64,000 nucleotides of DNA from Streptomyces sp. NRRL F-525 (GCF_000716605.1 NZ_JNXE01000058.1:54655-118654); one strand, 5' to 3'. Counted from the first letter of the stretch, positions 8,821 through 17,520 are shown. Numbers and translations: made by a program. Notes: generated by a model not told the origin, from the sequence alone.

Positions 8821-9797
8821 CGGGCCGAGAAGCCGTACACCGTCTCCGAGCGGTAGGTGTCGCCCGGGCGCAGCTCCGTGCTCGGGAACTCCGGGCGGTT
8901 CGGGGAGTCCGGGAAGTGCTGGGTCTCCAGGGCGATCCCGGCCCCCGGGCCGAACGGCTCGCCCAGATGCTCACCGGTGTAGAGCTGGATGCCGGGCTCG
9001 GTGGTCGCCACCGTCAACACCCGCCCGGACGCCGGGTCGTGCAGCTCGGCGATCTCGACCGGGGCCGGGGTGAGGCCCTTGTCCAGCACGAAGTTGTGGT
9101 CGTACCCGGAACCCACCTTCCGCGCCTCGCGGAAGTCGAAGCGCGTGCCCGTCACGTCGTCGAGGGCGCCGGTCGGGATCAGGTCCGCGTCGACCGGCGT
9201 GAACCGGGAGGCGGCGAGCCGGAGTTCATGACCACCCGCGCCGCCCGTGCTGCCCGCGCCGCTCAGGTCGAAGTAGCTGTGGTTCGTGAGGTTCACGATG
9301 GTCGGCGCGTCCGTCGTCGCCTCGTAGCCGAAGTGGAGCCCGCCCGACGCGTCCAGCGTGTACGTCGCCGAGACGGCGAGGCGCCCCGGGAAGCCCTCCT
9401 CGCCGTGCGCGCTGACCCGGCTGAGCCGCACCCCGTGCTCGACCGGCTCGACGTCCCACACGCGCTTGTCGAAGCCGCGCTCGCCGCCGTGCAGGGAGTT
9501 GGGCGCGTTGTTCTGCGCCAGCGAGTACGTGACGCCCTCCAGCGGGAAACGGCCGCCCGCGATCCGGTTCGCGTACCGCCCCACCAACGCCCCGAGATAC
9601 GGCTCGGGATGGGCGAGACAGCCGTCCAGATCCGCGAACCCGAGCACCACGTCCGCCGTGTGCCCGTCCCGGTCCGGCACCTCCACCGACTGCACGATCC
9701 CGCCGTACGACAGCACCCGCACCCGCACACCGGCCCGCTCCAGCGTCCAGCGGTGGACCGGCGTGCCGTCGGGAAGGGTGCCGAAAAGTTCGCTCAT
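8817..9797 (-). CDS. galM: Aldose 1-epimerase (galactose mutarotase)
   Basis: The 326-residue protein has the mutarotase signatures GRYANRIAGG, NNAPNSLHGG, the catalytic histidine motif LTNHSYFDLSG, and a late Glu within the ALETQHFPDSPN region. The enzyme interconverts alpha and beta anomers of aldoses, helping sugars enter catabolism. It lies 10 bases downstream of the GDSL lipoprotein gene on the same strand and converges on a GH3 glycosidase, which fits sugar use. No signal peptide is present, so it is cytosolic. Confidence 0.92.
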   Translation of the reverse strand: MSELFGTLPDGTPVHRWTLERAGVRVRVLSYGGIVQSVEVPDRDGHTADVVLGFADLDGCLAHPEPYLGALVGRYANRIAGGRFPLEGVTYSLAQNNAPNSLHGGERGFDKRVWDVEPVEHGVRLSRVSAHGEEGFPGRLAVSATYTLDASGGLHFGYEATTDAPTIVNLTNHSYFDLSGAGSTGGAGGHELRLAASRFTPVDADLIPTGALDDVTGTRFDFREARKVGSGYDHNFVLDKGLTPAPVEIAELHDPASGRVLTVATTEPGIQLYTGEHLGEPFGPGAGIALETQHFPDSPNRPEFPSTELRPGDTYRSETVYGFSAR

Positions 9798-9807
9798 GAG
9801 GGAAACC

Positions 9808-10713
9808 CTAGGTCACGGGTGTGCGCGCGGTGACGTGCCGGTAGGCGATCTCGGCGAGCCGCGCCTGCCCGTCCGTACTCGGATGGAACCAGTCCCAGTG
9901 GCTCAACTGGTCCGTCCCGAACCGGTAGTCGTAGACCGCGCCCCCGTCGAACCGGCACCGCTCGTCCGTCGCGCACACCTGCTCAAGCACCTTGTTGTAC
10001 GCCTCCACCCGGTCCTGCACGGTGTCGCGCCGCTCGGTCGCCGCCGCGTCCAGGGCATCAGCGTCGGCCAGCATCGAGGGGCAGATGCCCAGCTTCCAGA
10101 CCTCCTTGCCCAGCGGGTTCGTCCGCCCCTGCGACCAGAGCCGCTTGAGATTCGGCACGCTGGCGACGTAGACCTGCGTCTTCGGCAGCGCCCGGCGCAG
10201 CGACTTCAGCGAGGTCTCGAACTCGGCCCGGAAGTCGGCCACGGAGGTCATCGCCGAGGTCGAGGCCGCGCAGGCGTCATTGGCCCCCACCATCACCGTG
10301 ACCAACTGCGGCTTGCGCGCGGCCGCCTGGCCGATCTGCGCGGGCAGGTCGGCCATCCGCGCCCCGGTCTCCGCGTAGTTCCAGCTGCGCGCGGCCGCGC
10401 CGGTCTTCCCCAGCAGTCGAACGGCGAGACTGTCGACCGAAGCGGAACTGCCGGTCGCCCAGGACACCTCCGGGCAGTCCGACAGCACCGAACAGGCGTC
10501 GAAACCACGGGTGATGGAGTCGCCGACCGCCGCGACCGAGGACGGGCTGCTGTCCCACAGCGGGGTGGGGGAGGGCTTCGCCTTGGCCGCCGTACCGCTC
10601 TTGCTGTGCGCGCCGGCGGAGCCACCTCCGCCGGAGTCGCAGCCGGCGGCTCCCAGGACGGTCGCCGCCAGGACGGCGAGCACGGCCTGTGAACGGTGAC
10701 GTCGGTTTCGCAT
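9808..10713 (-). CDS. SGNH/GDSL-family lipoprotein hydrolase
   Basis: The 301-residue protein has a lipoprotein signal with lipobox LGAAGC (Cys25), then a Gly/Ser/Lys/Pro linker. The SGNH hydrolase domain follows, with block I GDSIT (Ser66), block III GAND, and block V DWFHPS. The family includes lipases, esterases and carbohydrate esterases; here the enzyme would be tethered on the outer face of the membrane. The start is ATG 10713. It is followed after 10 bases by galM, so the two may be co-transcribed. The substrate is unknown. Confidence 0.85.
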   Translation of the reverse strand: MRNRRHRSQAVLAVLAATVLGAAGCDSGGGGSAGAHSKSGTAAKAKPSPTPLWDSSPSSVAAVGDSITRGFDACSVLSDCPEVSWATGSSASVDSLAVRLLGKTGAAARSWNYAETGARMADLPAQIGQAAARKPQLVTVMVGANDACAASTSAMTSVADFRAEFETSLKSLRRALPKTQVYVASVPNLKRLWSQGRTNPLGKEVWKLGICPSMLADADALDAAATERRDTVQDRVEAYNKVLEQVCATDERCRFDGGAVYDYRFGTDQLSHWDWFHPSTDGQARLAEIAYRHVTARTPVT

Positions 10714-10968
10714 GCCCTGGCCCAGCCCCTTGAAGTCGTGTAGCGGTCCCCTCCCATAACAACGCGCGAGGGTTCCCGCACGTGTGCGATGCAACGGCAC
10801 ACCCCCGTACAAGCGTCCCCATGGGTGAATGGCGGCGTTTCCTGGCACCGGGAGGGACGGTACGTCACACTCCGCGCGCCGCCGCACGGTAGCCTCGCCC
10901 TCAACGTGGCTGCCCTGCCGCCGCCGTTCGCCAGTCAGCAAGATGCCCCGCTCTGTCCGGAGGTCCCG

Positions 10969-11463
10969 GTGACGACACGTGGAGTTCTGTACGTGCACTC
11001 CGCGCCGCGCGCGCTGTGCCCGCACGTCGAGTGGGCCGTCGCCGGGGTGCTCGGCACACGCGTCAGCCTCGACTGGATCCGACAGCCCGCCGCCCCCGGA
11101 ACATGGCGCTCCGAATTCTCCTGGCAGGCCGAGGCGGGCACCGCCTCCAAACTCGCCTCAGCCCTCCGAGGCTGGCACCTCCTCCGCTTCGAGGTAACCG
11201 CCGAGCCCAACCCCACAGCCGAGGGCGAGCGCTACAGCTGCACCCCCGACCTCGGCATCTTCCACGCCGTAACCGGCATCCACGGCGACATCCTCATCCC
11301 GGAGGACCGCCTGCGCGCGGCCCTGACCCGCTCCCAACAGGGCGAGACAGACCTGGAAGCGGAAATCGCCAAACTCCTGGGCAAGCCCTGGGACGACGAG
11401 CTGGAGCCCTTCAGATACGCGGGCGAAGGCGCCCCGGTCCGCTGGCTACACCAGGTGGTCTGA
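10969..11463 (+). CDS. DUF3145 family protein
   Basis: The 164-residue protein starts with GTG behind GGAGGT. The sequence (TTRGVLYVHSAPRALCPHVEW at the N-terminus, and WHLLRFEV and RYSCTPDLGIFHA later) matches the actinobacterial DUF3145 family. Family members are conserved near fatty-acid synthesis genes in Streptomyces, but their function is unknown. It converges on fabF, with the window's hairpin repeat between them. Confidence 0.85.
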   Translation: MTTRGVLYVHSAPRALCPHVEWAVAGVLGTRVSLDWIRQPAAPGTWRSEFSWQAEAGTASKLASALRGWHLLRFEVTAEPNPTAEGERYSCTPDLGIFHAVTGIHGDILIPEDRLRAALTRSQQGETDLEAEIAKLLGKPWDDELEPFRYAGEGAPVRWLHQVV

Positions 11464-11491
11464 AAATCGCCGGTCAGGGGCGCTGCTTTTA

Positions 11492-11520
11492 GGGGCGCGG
11501 GGAACTGCGCGACCAGCCCC
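11492..11520 (+). repeat. 29-bp hairpin repeat, copy 1 (DUF3145/fabF)
   Basis: Core GGGGCGCGGGGAACTG...CCAGCCCC, lying between the converging ends of the DUF3145 and fabF genes. The outer arms GGGGC/GCCCC and inner GCG/CGC can pair, giving a hairpin on either strand. The copy continues with CACCGGCCGG. Confidence 0.9.
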
Positions 11521-11601
11521 CACCGGCCGGCACTCGACAAACGACGAAGTGGCCCGCCCCCAATACCCAGGGGGCGGGCCACACACAGTTCAGCAACCGC
11601 C

Positions 11602-12873
11602 TCAGACGGTCCGGAACGCCAACACCACGTTGTGCCCACCAAACCCGAACGAGTCGTTCAGCGCAGCAATCCGCCCCTCAACAGGAAGCTTCCGAGCCTC
11701 CCCGCGAACAACATCCGCGTTGGCCTCAGCCTCAGGATCAAGGTTCTCGACATTGATGGTCGGCGGCGCGATCCGGTTGTACAGCGCGAGCACGGTGGCA
11801 ACCGACTCGACACCCCCCGCACCACCCAGCAGATGCCCGGTCATGGACTTCGTGGCCGAGACAGCCATGTGGTCGGCGTCGTCACCGAACACCTTGCGCA
11901 ACGCCTTGAGTTCGGCCACGTCACCCGCGGGCGTGGACGTCGCGTGCGCGTTCACGTGCACGATCTCCGCCGCGTCGAGGTCCGTGTTGTCCATCAGGTT
12001 CCGCAGGGCCTGCGAGATGCCACGCCCCTCCGGCTCCGGCTGCACGATGTCGTGGCCGTCGGCGGAGATACCCTGCCCGACCGCCTCGGCGTACACCCGG
12101 GCACCGCGCTTCGCGGCGTGCTCGGCGGACTCCAGGACGAGGACGCCCGCGCCCTCGCCGAGGACGAAGCCGTCGCGGCCCATGTCGTAGGGACGCGAGG
12201 CGCCCTGCGGGTCGTCGTTGTTCTTGGACATCGCCATCATGTTGCCGAACGCGGCGATGGGGAGCGGGTGGATGGCCGCCTCCGTGCCACCCGCGACGAC
12301 GACGTCGGCGCGGCCGGTGCGGATCATCTCGATGGCGTAGCCGATGGCCTCGGCGCCGGAGGCGCACGCGGAGACCGGCGTGTGCACACCCGCGCGGGCG
12401 CCCACGAGCAGACCCACGTTGGCGGACGGGCCGTTCGGCATCAGCATGGGGACGGTGTGCGGGGAGACGCGGCGTACGCCCTTCTCCTTCAGCACGTCGT
12501 ACTGGTCGAGCAGGGTCGTCACACCGCCGATGCCGGAGGCGATGACGGTGCCCAGCCGGTCGGGGTCGACGGCGGGGTCCTCACCGGCCTTGTCGGTGAA
12601 ACCGGCGTCCGCCCAGGCCTCCTTGGCCGCGATCAGCGCGAACTGCGCCGAGCGGTCCAGGCGGCGGGCCTGCGGACGCGGGATGACCTCGGAGGGGTCC
12701 ACGGCGGCCGGCGCGGCGATACGGACGGCCTGCTCGGCGGCCCACTCCTGCTCCAGGGGCTTCACGCCGGACTTGCCGGCGACCATGCCTTCCCAGGTAG
12801 AGGCTGCGTCGCCACCCAGCGGTGTGGTTGCGCCGATACCGGTGACGACCACGGTGCGATTGGTCGGGCTCAC
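11602..12873 (-). CDS. fabF: 3-oxoacyl-ACP synthase II (KAS II)
   Basis: The 423-residue protein has the KAS II catalytic triad: Cys170 in VSACASG, His310 in VNAHATSTPAGD and His347 in SMTGHLLGGAG. It elongates acyl-ACP with malonyl-ACP in the cytosolic type II fatty-acid synthase. The GTG start at 12873 follows GGAG. It is the last gene of the fabD-fabH-acpP-fabF cluster, transcribed on the reverse strand, 115 bases after acpP. It is the housekeeping copy, not a polyketide ketosynthase, as the neighbours show. Confidence 0.95.
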   Translation of the reverse strand: MSPTNRTVVVTGIGATTPLGGDAASTWEGMVAGKSGVKPLEQEWAAEQAVRIAAPAAVDPSEVIPRPQARRLDRSAQFALIAAKEAWADAGFTDKAGEDPAVDPDRLGTVIASGIGGVTTLLDQYDVLKEKGVRRVSPHTVPMLMPNGPSANVGLLVGARAGVHTPVSACASGAEAIGYAIEMIRTGRADVVVAGGTEAAIHPLPIAAFGNMMAMSKNNDDPQGASRPYDMGRDGFVLGEGAGVLVLESAEHAAKRGARVYAEAVGQGISADGHDIVQPEPEGRGISQALRNLMDNTDLDAAEIVHVNAHATSTPAGDVAELKALRKVFGDDADHMAVSATKSMTGHLLGGAGGVESVATVLALYNRIAPPTINVENLDPEAEANADVVRGEARKLPVEGRIAALNDSFGFGGHNVVLAFRTV

Positions 12874-12988
12874 GGGAATTCTTTCTCCAACGGTACGAGG
12901 ATTAAGCGGCGCCACCGCCGGGTGGCGGGGCCATGCAGCCGGGCCTATGAGGTGGCTAGGGCCCGGTGGTCCGGGCCCGAGACGTGGC

Positions 12989-13237
12989 TCAGGCCTGGTG
13001 CTCGAGGATGTAGGTGGTCGCGTCGCCGACCGTCTTGAGGTTCTTGACGTCCTCGTCGGGGATCTTGACGTCGAAGCGCTCCTCGGCGGCGACGACGACC
13101 TCGACCATGGACAGCGAGTCGACGTCCAGGTCGTCGGTGAAGGACTTGTCCAGCTGGACGTCCTCAACCGGGATGCCGGCGATCTCGTTCACGATGTCGG
13201 CGAGACCGGCGACGATCTCTTCCTGAGTGGCGGCCAT
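12989..13237 (-). CDS. acpP: Acyl carrier protein of fatty-acid synthesis
   Basis: The 82-residue acidic protein has the phosphopantetheine site DSL (Ser41) in DDLDVDSLSMVE. It carries growing acyl chains for the type II fatty-acid synthase. An AAGGAG site lies 9 bases before the ATG. It sits between fabH and fabF; a strong hairpin upstream separates it from fabH and may raise or uncouple its mRNA level, since ACP is needed in excess over the enzymes. Confidence 0.95.
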   Translation of the reverse strand: MAATQEEIVAGLADIVNEIAGIPVEDVQLDKSFTDDLDVDSLSMVEVVVAAEERFDVKIPDEDVKNLKTVGDATTYILEHQA

Positions 13238-13306
13238 GTCAGGCGCTCCTTCTTTGTGATCCAGAGGGTGTGGCGTTCCCGCCGCGGCAGCGGCGGCTGA
13301 GTACAG

Positions 13307-13337
13307 CCGTGCCGGATCCGATGATGATCCGGCACGG
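13307..13337. promoter_or_regulatory. Hairpin between fabH and acpP
   Basis: CCGTGCCGGATC and GATCCGGCACGG form a perfect 12-base stem with a 7-base loop inside the fab operon. No U-run follows it in the direction of transcription, so it looks like an mRNA processing or stability element more than a complete terminator. Confidence 0.55.
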
Positions 13338-13342
13338 AGTGC

Positions 13343-14338
13343 CTAGGGGAGGGTAACGACCGTCGCGGCGTACACGAGACCCGCCCCGAAGCCGATGACG
13401 AGCGCGGTGTCGCCGCTCTTGGCCTCGCCGGTCGCCAGAAGCCGCTCCATAGCGAGCGGAATCGAGGCGGCCGAGGTGTTGCCGGTGGTGCGTACGTCAC
13501 GCGCGACCGTGACGTGCTCCGGCAGTTTCAGCGTCTTCACCATCGAGTCGATGATCCGCTCGTTGGCCTGGTGGGGAATGAAGACATCCAGGTCGTCCGG
13601 GGTGATCCCGGCCGCGTCCAGCGCCTGCTGGGCGACCTTCGCCATCTCGAACACGGCCCAGCGGAACACCGCCTGGCCCTCCTGCGTGATCGCAGGGAAC
13701 TTGCCCGTGCTGTCGTACTCGGTCCACGGCACGGTCTGCTTGATGGTGTCGGACTTGTCGCCCTCCGAACCCCACACGGTCGGACCGATCATCGGCTCCT
13801 TGGCGGGGCCGACCACGACCGCGCCCGCGCCGTCACCGAACAGGAAGGCCGTCGCGCGGTCCTCCAGGTCGGTCAGGTCGGACAGCCGCTCCACGCCGAT
13901 GACGAGCACGTACTCGGCGCTGCCCTCGACGACCATGCCCTTCGCGAGGGTGAGGCCGTAGCCGAAGCCCGCGCAGCCCGCCGAGATGTCGAACGCGGCG
14001 GCCTTGTTCGTGCCCAGCTTGTCGGCGATCTCCGTCGCCACGGCCGGGGTCTGCTTGAAGTGCGAGACCGTGGACACGATCACGCCGCCGATCTGCTCGG
14101 CGGTGATGCCCGCGTCCGCGATCGCCTTGCCGGACGCCTCGATGGACATCGCGGCGACGGTCTCCTCGTCGTTCGCCCAGTGCCGCGTCTCGATGCCCGA
14201 ACGGGAGCGGATCCACTCGTCGGACGAGTCGATCGTCTCCAGGATCACCTCGTTCGGGACGACACGGACCGGACGGTAACCGCCCACACCGAGGATGCGC
14301 GCGTACGGTGCGCCCTTGCTCGGCTTGATCTTCGACAT
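13343..14338 (-). CDS. fabH: 3-oxoacyl-ACP synthase III (KAS III)
   Basis: The 331-residue protein carries the KAS III triad: Cys122 (SAGCAGFGYGL), His256 (FIPHQANERI) and Asn287 (TGNTSA). It starts fatty-acid chains by condensing acyl-CoA with malonyl-ACP; in Streptomyces it accepts branched starters. An AAGGAG site precedes the ATG, which is 18 bases after fabD, so the two are co-transcribed. Confidence 0.95.
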   Translation of the reverse strand: MSKIKPSKGAPYARILGVGGYRPVRVVPNEVILETIDSSDEWIRSRSGIETRHWANDEETVAAMSIEASGKAIADAGITAEQIGGVIVSTVSHFKQTPAVATEIADKLGTNKAAAFDISAGCAGFGYGLTLAKGMVVEGSAEYVLVIGVERLSDLTDLEDRATAFLFGDGAGAVVVGPAKEPMIGPTVWGSEGDKSDTIKQTVPWTEYDSTGKFPAITQEGQAVFRWAVFEMAKVAQQALDAAGITPDDLDVFIPHQANERIIDSMVKTLKLPEHVTVARDVRTTGNTSAASIPLAMERLLATGEAKSGDTALVIGFGAGLVYAATVVTLP

Positions 14339-14356
14339 GTTCGTACGGCTCCTTCT

Positions 14357-15280
14357 TCAGGCGTTGGCGTGCTCGGCGATGAGCTCGCGGGCCGCGTCGA
14401 GGTCGTCCGGGGTCTTCAGGGCCAGCGTCTTGACGCCGGGCAGGGCGCGCTTGGCGAGGCCGGTCAGGGTGCCGCCGGGGCACACCTCCACGAGCGCGGT
14501 GACGCCCAGCTCCTTGAAGGTCTCCATGCACAGGTCCCAGCGGACCGGGTTGGCGACCTGGCCGACCAGCCGCTCTAGCACCTCGGCGCCGGTGGCGATG
14601 GCCTGGCCGTCCTTGTTCGAGACGTACGTGATCGTCGGGTCACCCGGCGTCAGTTCCTGCGCGGCCTTGGCGAGCGTGTCGACCGCCGGGGCCATGTGCC
14701 GCGTGTGGAACGCGCCGGCCACCTTCAGCGCTACGACCCGTCGCACGCCCTCGGGCTTGTCGGCCTCCAGGGCGGCGAGCTGCTCCAGCGTGCCGGCGGC
14801 CACGATCTGGCCCGCGCCGTTCACGTTCGCCGGGGTCAGGCCCAGCTTCTCCAGGTGCGCGACCGTCGTGTCCGGGTCGCCGCCGAGCAGCGCGGACATC
14901 CCGGTCGGGGTGATCGCGGCGGCCTCGGCCATCGCCAGACCGCGCTTGCGTACGAGGGCCAGGGCGGCCGTGTCGTCCAGGACGCCCGCGAGGACGGCGG
15001 CGGTGAACTCGCCGACGCTGTGACCGGCGACGGCACCCGGTGACACCTCGCCGAGGGCGGCCGCGGAGACCAGTCCGGCGGCGACGAGCAGCGGCTGGGC
15101 GACGGCGGTGTCACGGATCTCGTCCGCGTCGGCGTCCGTGCCGTAGTGCACCAGGTCGAGGTCGGCGGCGGCCGAGAGGGCACGCAGACGGTCCCCGACA
15201 CCGGGGAGGTCGAGCCAGGGGGTCAGGAAGCCGGGCGTCTGGGCGCCCTGGCCGGGAGCGACGAGTACGAGCACTCTCAC
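14357..15280 (-). CDS. fabD: Malonyl-CoA:ACP transacylase
   Basis: The 307-residue protein has the acyltransferase nucleophile Ser88 in GHSVGE, GQGAQ at residues 10-14 and the catalytic His192 in FHTRHM. It loads malonate on ACP. It starts with GTG 15280 and heads the fabD-fabH-acpP-fabF operon. The 83-base gap to the upstream fasR gene holds an AT-rich inverted repeat that is the likely promoter and FasR control region. Confidence 0.95.
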   Translation of the reverse strand: MRVLVLVAPGQGAQTPGFLTPWLDLPGVGDRLRALSAAADLDLVHYGTDADADEIRDTAVAQPLLVAAGLVSAAALGEVSPGAVAGHSVGEFTAAVLAGVLDDTAALALVRKRGLAMAEAAAITPTGMSALLGGDPDTTVAHLEKLGLTPANVNGAGQIVAAGTLEQLAALEADKPEGVRRVVALKVAGAFHTRHMAPAVDTLAKAAQELTPGDPTITYVSNKDGQAIATGAEVLERLVGQVANPVRWDLCMETFKELGVTALVEVCPGGTLTGLAKRALPGVKTLALKTPDDLDAARELIAEHANA

Positions 15281-15340
15281 ACTCTCTCTTGGGGACGGGC
15301 ACGGCCGCCCGTGGGGACAGGGACGAAGAACGGGAAGGGG

Positions 15341-15361
15341 TTTTGTGGAGCCCCGACAAAA
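15341..15361. promoter_or_regulatory. Inverted repeat upstream of fabD, candidate FasR site
   Basis: TTTTGT and ACAAAA are separated by 9 bases between the fasR stop codon and fabD. FasR is known to activate this operon in Streptomyces coelicolor. That this repeat is its operator is my inference from position and symmetry. Confidence 0.4.
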
Positions 15362-15363
15362 GG

Positions 15364-16569
15364 CTAGTTCTGGGGATCTCCATCGGCCAGACGCCCCAGG
15401 ATCAGCGCGATCCGCAGCGTGAACGCGGAGCGTACATCCGACGGCGACCAGCCGGTGACGTCAGTCACACGTCGAAGCCGGTAGCGCACGGTGTTGGGAT
15501 GGACGAACAGCATCCGCGCGGCACCCTCGAGGCTACTCGCCTGCTCCAGATAGACACTGAGCGTTTCCAGGAGCGCGGACCCGGCCTCCTCCAGCGGTCT
15601 GTAGATCTCCTCCACCAACTGGTCCCGGGCGCTGGGGTCACCGGCCATCGCGCGTTCCGGAAGCAGGTCGTCCGCCAGTACCGGGCGCGGGGCGTCCTGC
15701 CAGGCGGAGCACGCCTTGAGCCCGGCGGCGGCGGCCTGCGCGGAGCGGGTGGCGGCGAGCAGGTCGGGCACGATGGGGCCGGCGACGACGGGTCCGGCGG
15801 CATACGGCCCGATCAGCGACTTGGCGACGGCGAGCGGGTTGTCGCTCCCGCCGGCGATGACGACGAGCCGGTCGCCGAGCACGCCGGTGAGCACCTGGAG
15901 CTTGGCATGCCGGGCGGCGCGCCGAATCGCCTCGACGGTCAGCTCACTGTCCCCGTCGGGCGCGGTGCCGAGGACGACGCAGACGTGCTCGGGCGAGTTC
16001 CACCCGAGCGCGGCGGCCCGGGATACGGCCCCCTCGTCGGCCTCCCCACTCAGCACGGCGTTGACGACGAGGGACTCCAGCCGGGCGTCCCACGCGCCGC
16101 GGGCCTCGGCGGCCTGCGCGTACACCTGGGCGGTGGCGAAGGCGATCTCCCGGGCGTAGACGAGGAGCGCCTCGCGGAGTACGGACTCGTCGCCGGGGGC
16201 GGCGACTTCGTCGATGGCGGACTCCATGACCTCGATGGTCGTCCGCACCATCTCGACGGTCTGGCGGAGGGTAATAGCGCGGGTCAGTTCACGGGGAGCG
16301 GTCCCGAACACGTCGGTGGAGATGGCCTGCGGCGCGTCCGGATGCCGGAACCACTCGGTGAACGCGGCGATACCGGCCTGCGCGACCAGCCCGATCCAGG
16401 AACGGTTCTCCGGTGGCATCGCCCGGTACCACGGCAGCGTCTCGTCCATGCGCGCGATGGCCTGGGCGGCGAGACTCCCGGACGACTGCTCCAGCCGCTT
16501 CAGAGTCGCCGGGTGCGAGTGGGCACGGGGTGCGGGGCCTGCGGGTCTGCTGGTTTCGGGTTCGGGCAC
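15364..16569 (-). CDS. fasR: PucR-type activator of fatty-acid synthesis
   Basis: The 401-residue protein has a GGDEF-like/PucR middle region and a C-terminal helix-turn-helix of the PucR/CdaR type, in which the segment FVHPNTVRYRLRRV is diagnostic. It sits directly upstream of fabD in the same orientation, the place of FasR in Streptomyces, which activates fabDHPF. The GTG start at 16569 is not preceded by an obvious Shine-Dalgarno. Its upstream region has phased 30-bp repeats and a long inverted repeat. Confidence 0.9.
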   Translation of the reverse strand: MPEPETSRPAGPAPRAHSHPATLKRLEQSSGSLAAQAIARMDETLPWYRAMPPENRSWIGLVAQAGIAAFTEWFRHPDAPQAISTDVFGTAPRELTRAITLRQTVEMVRTTIEVMESAIDEVAAPGDESVLREALLVYAREIAFATAQVYAQAAEARGAWDARLESLVVNAVLSGEADEGAVSRAAALGWNSPEHVCVVLGTAPDGDSELTVEAIRRAARHAKLQVLTGVLGDRLVVIAGGSDNPLAVAKSLIGPYAAGPVVAGPIVPDLLAATRSAQAAAAGLKACSAWQDAPRPVLADDLLPERAMAGDPSARDQLVEEIYRPLEEAGSALLETLSVYLEQASSLEGAARMLFVHPNTVRYRLRRVTDVTGWSPSDVRSAFTLRIALILGRLADGDPQN

Positions 16570-16619
16570 GGAACAAGACTGCCTTATCCGGACGGGGGTG
16601 TGCGGTGGGGGTGGCTGCG

Positions 16620-16695
16620 CCGGTGTTGGGAAGGTGCTGCGTAGGTGGGCCGGTGTTGGTCAGGCGTCGGCGATATGTGCCGGTGTTGGTCAGGC
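16620..16695. repeat. Three repeats spaced exactly 30 bp upstream of fasR
   Basis: CCGGTGTTGG begins at 16620, 16650 and 16680. Copies 2 and 3 share the longer CCGGTGTTGGTCAGGC. The spacing is about three helical turns. The gap sequences are unrelated. There are too few copies and too short a repeat for CRISPR; it may be a regulator array for fasR or a small minisatellite. Confidence 0.65.
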
Positions 16696-16742
16696 ACCGT
16701 GCGCGCACCTCTTTTGGTTCGGTCGCCTTCGGGGCGCCGGGA

Positions 16743-16810
16743 GCCGGTGTCGAGAGCCCCACCGTGCTCGGCGCTGCGCGCCTCCGCGCGCTGGGGCTCT
16801 CGACACCGGC
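16743..16810. repeat. Long nested inverted repeat upstream of the pirin gene
   Basis: A perfect 19-base stem (16743-16761 with 16792-16810, arm GCCGGTGTCGAGAGCCCCA) encloses a 30-base loop that itself folds through GCGCG/CGCGC. Outside it, GGGGCGC and GCGCCCC extend the pairing past a small bulge. It ends 31 bases before the pirin start codon. It could be a leader structure, a bidirectional terminator for fasR-side transcripts, or a mobile miniature element. Confidence 0.7.
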
Positions 16811-16841
16811 GCGCCCCTACGGCTCCCTCTCGGCCGTCGTG

Positions 16842-17495
16842 ATGGACGTACGGCGCTCCACCGAGCGCTACCCAGGGGGTGACCCGCAGGCCGGGATTCA
16901 GTCGTGGCATGCCTTTTCCTTCGGGCCGCACTACGACCCGGACAACCTCCGCTTCGGCGCGATCATCGCCTGCAACGAGGAGCGACTCGCCCCCGGCGCC
17001 GGGTTCGACGAACACCCGCACAGCCACACCGAGATCATCACCTGGGTCGTGGAAGGGGAGTTGAGCCACCGGGACTCCGCGGGGCACCTGACGCGGGTCC
17101 GGCCCGGTGATGTTCAGCGGCTCGGTTCGGGGGCCGGGGTGCGGCATGTCGAGCGGAACGACGGCGACTCGCCCCTGACCTTCGTGCAGATGTGGCTCGC
17201 CCCGCTGGAACCCGGTGGTGAACCGTCGTACGGGATCGTGCACGGCATCGCCGACTCCACGCCGTACGCGGTGCCGGAGGCGGGGGCCATGCTGCACGTG
17301 CGCCGGCTCGCACCCGGTGAGTTGACCGCCGTACCGGATGCCGTGCATGTGTATGTGCATGTGGTGCGGGGTGAAGTGAGCCTGGGTGGGGAGGAGTTGG
17401 GGCCGGGGGATGCGGCTCGGATCACGGACGCGCGGGATCTGGTGGCCCAGGCTGCGGCGACCGGGGGCGAGTTGCTGATGTGGGAGATGACCTAG
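16842..17495 (+). CDS. Pirin family bicupin protein
   Basis: The 217-residue protein has the pirin metal-binding pattern: HPHSHTEIITWVVEGEL in the first cupin, with Glu and a later His (VRHVERN). Pirins are iron-binding bicupins; some have quercetinase activity and others regulate enzymes such as pyruvate dehydrogenase. The second cupin (residues 135-217) lacks a clear metal site, as usual. I chose ATG 16842 because family members begin MDVRRxxxRYPGG. The leader contains a large hairpin. Confidence 0.88.
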   Translation: MDVRRSTERYPGGDPQAGIQSWHAFSFGPHYDPDNLRFGAIIACNEERLAPGAGFDEHPHSHTEIITWVVEGELSHRDSAGHLTRVRPGDVQRLGSGAGVRHVERNDGDSPLTFVQMWLAPLEPGGEPSYGIVHGIADSTPYAVPEAGAMLHVRRLAPGELTAVPDAVHVYVHVVRGEVSLGGEELGPGDAARITDARDLVAQAAATGGELLMWEMT

Positions 17496-17520
17496 CGCCG
17501 GAGAGCCGGGCCAACGCCCG

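Noticed and set aside
11602..14338. Polyketide synthase genes
   Set aside because: The KAS II, ACP and KAS III proteins are in the standard fabD-fabH-acpP-fabF order next to fasR, with no tailoring genes.
16620..16695. Regularly spaced repeats that look like a mini CRISPR array
   Set aside because: Only three copies of 10-16 bases, no cas genes, and gaps of about 14-20 bases.
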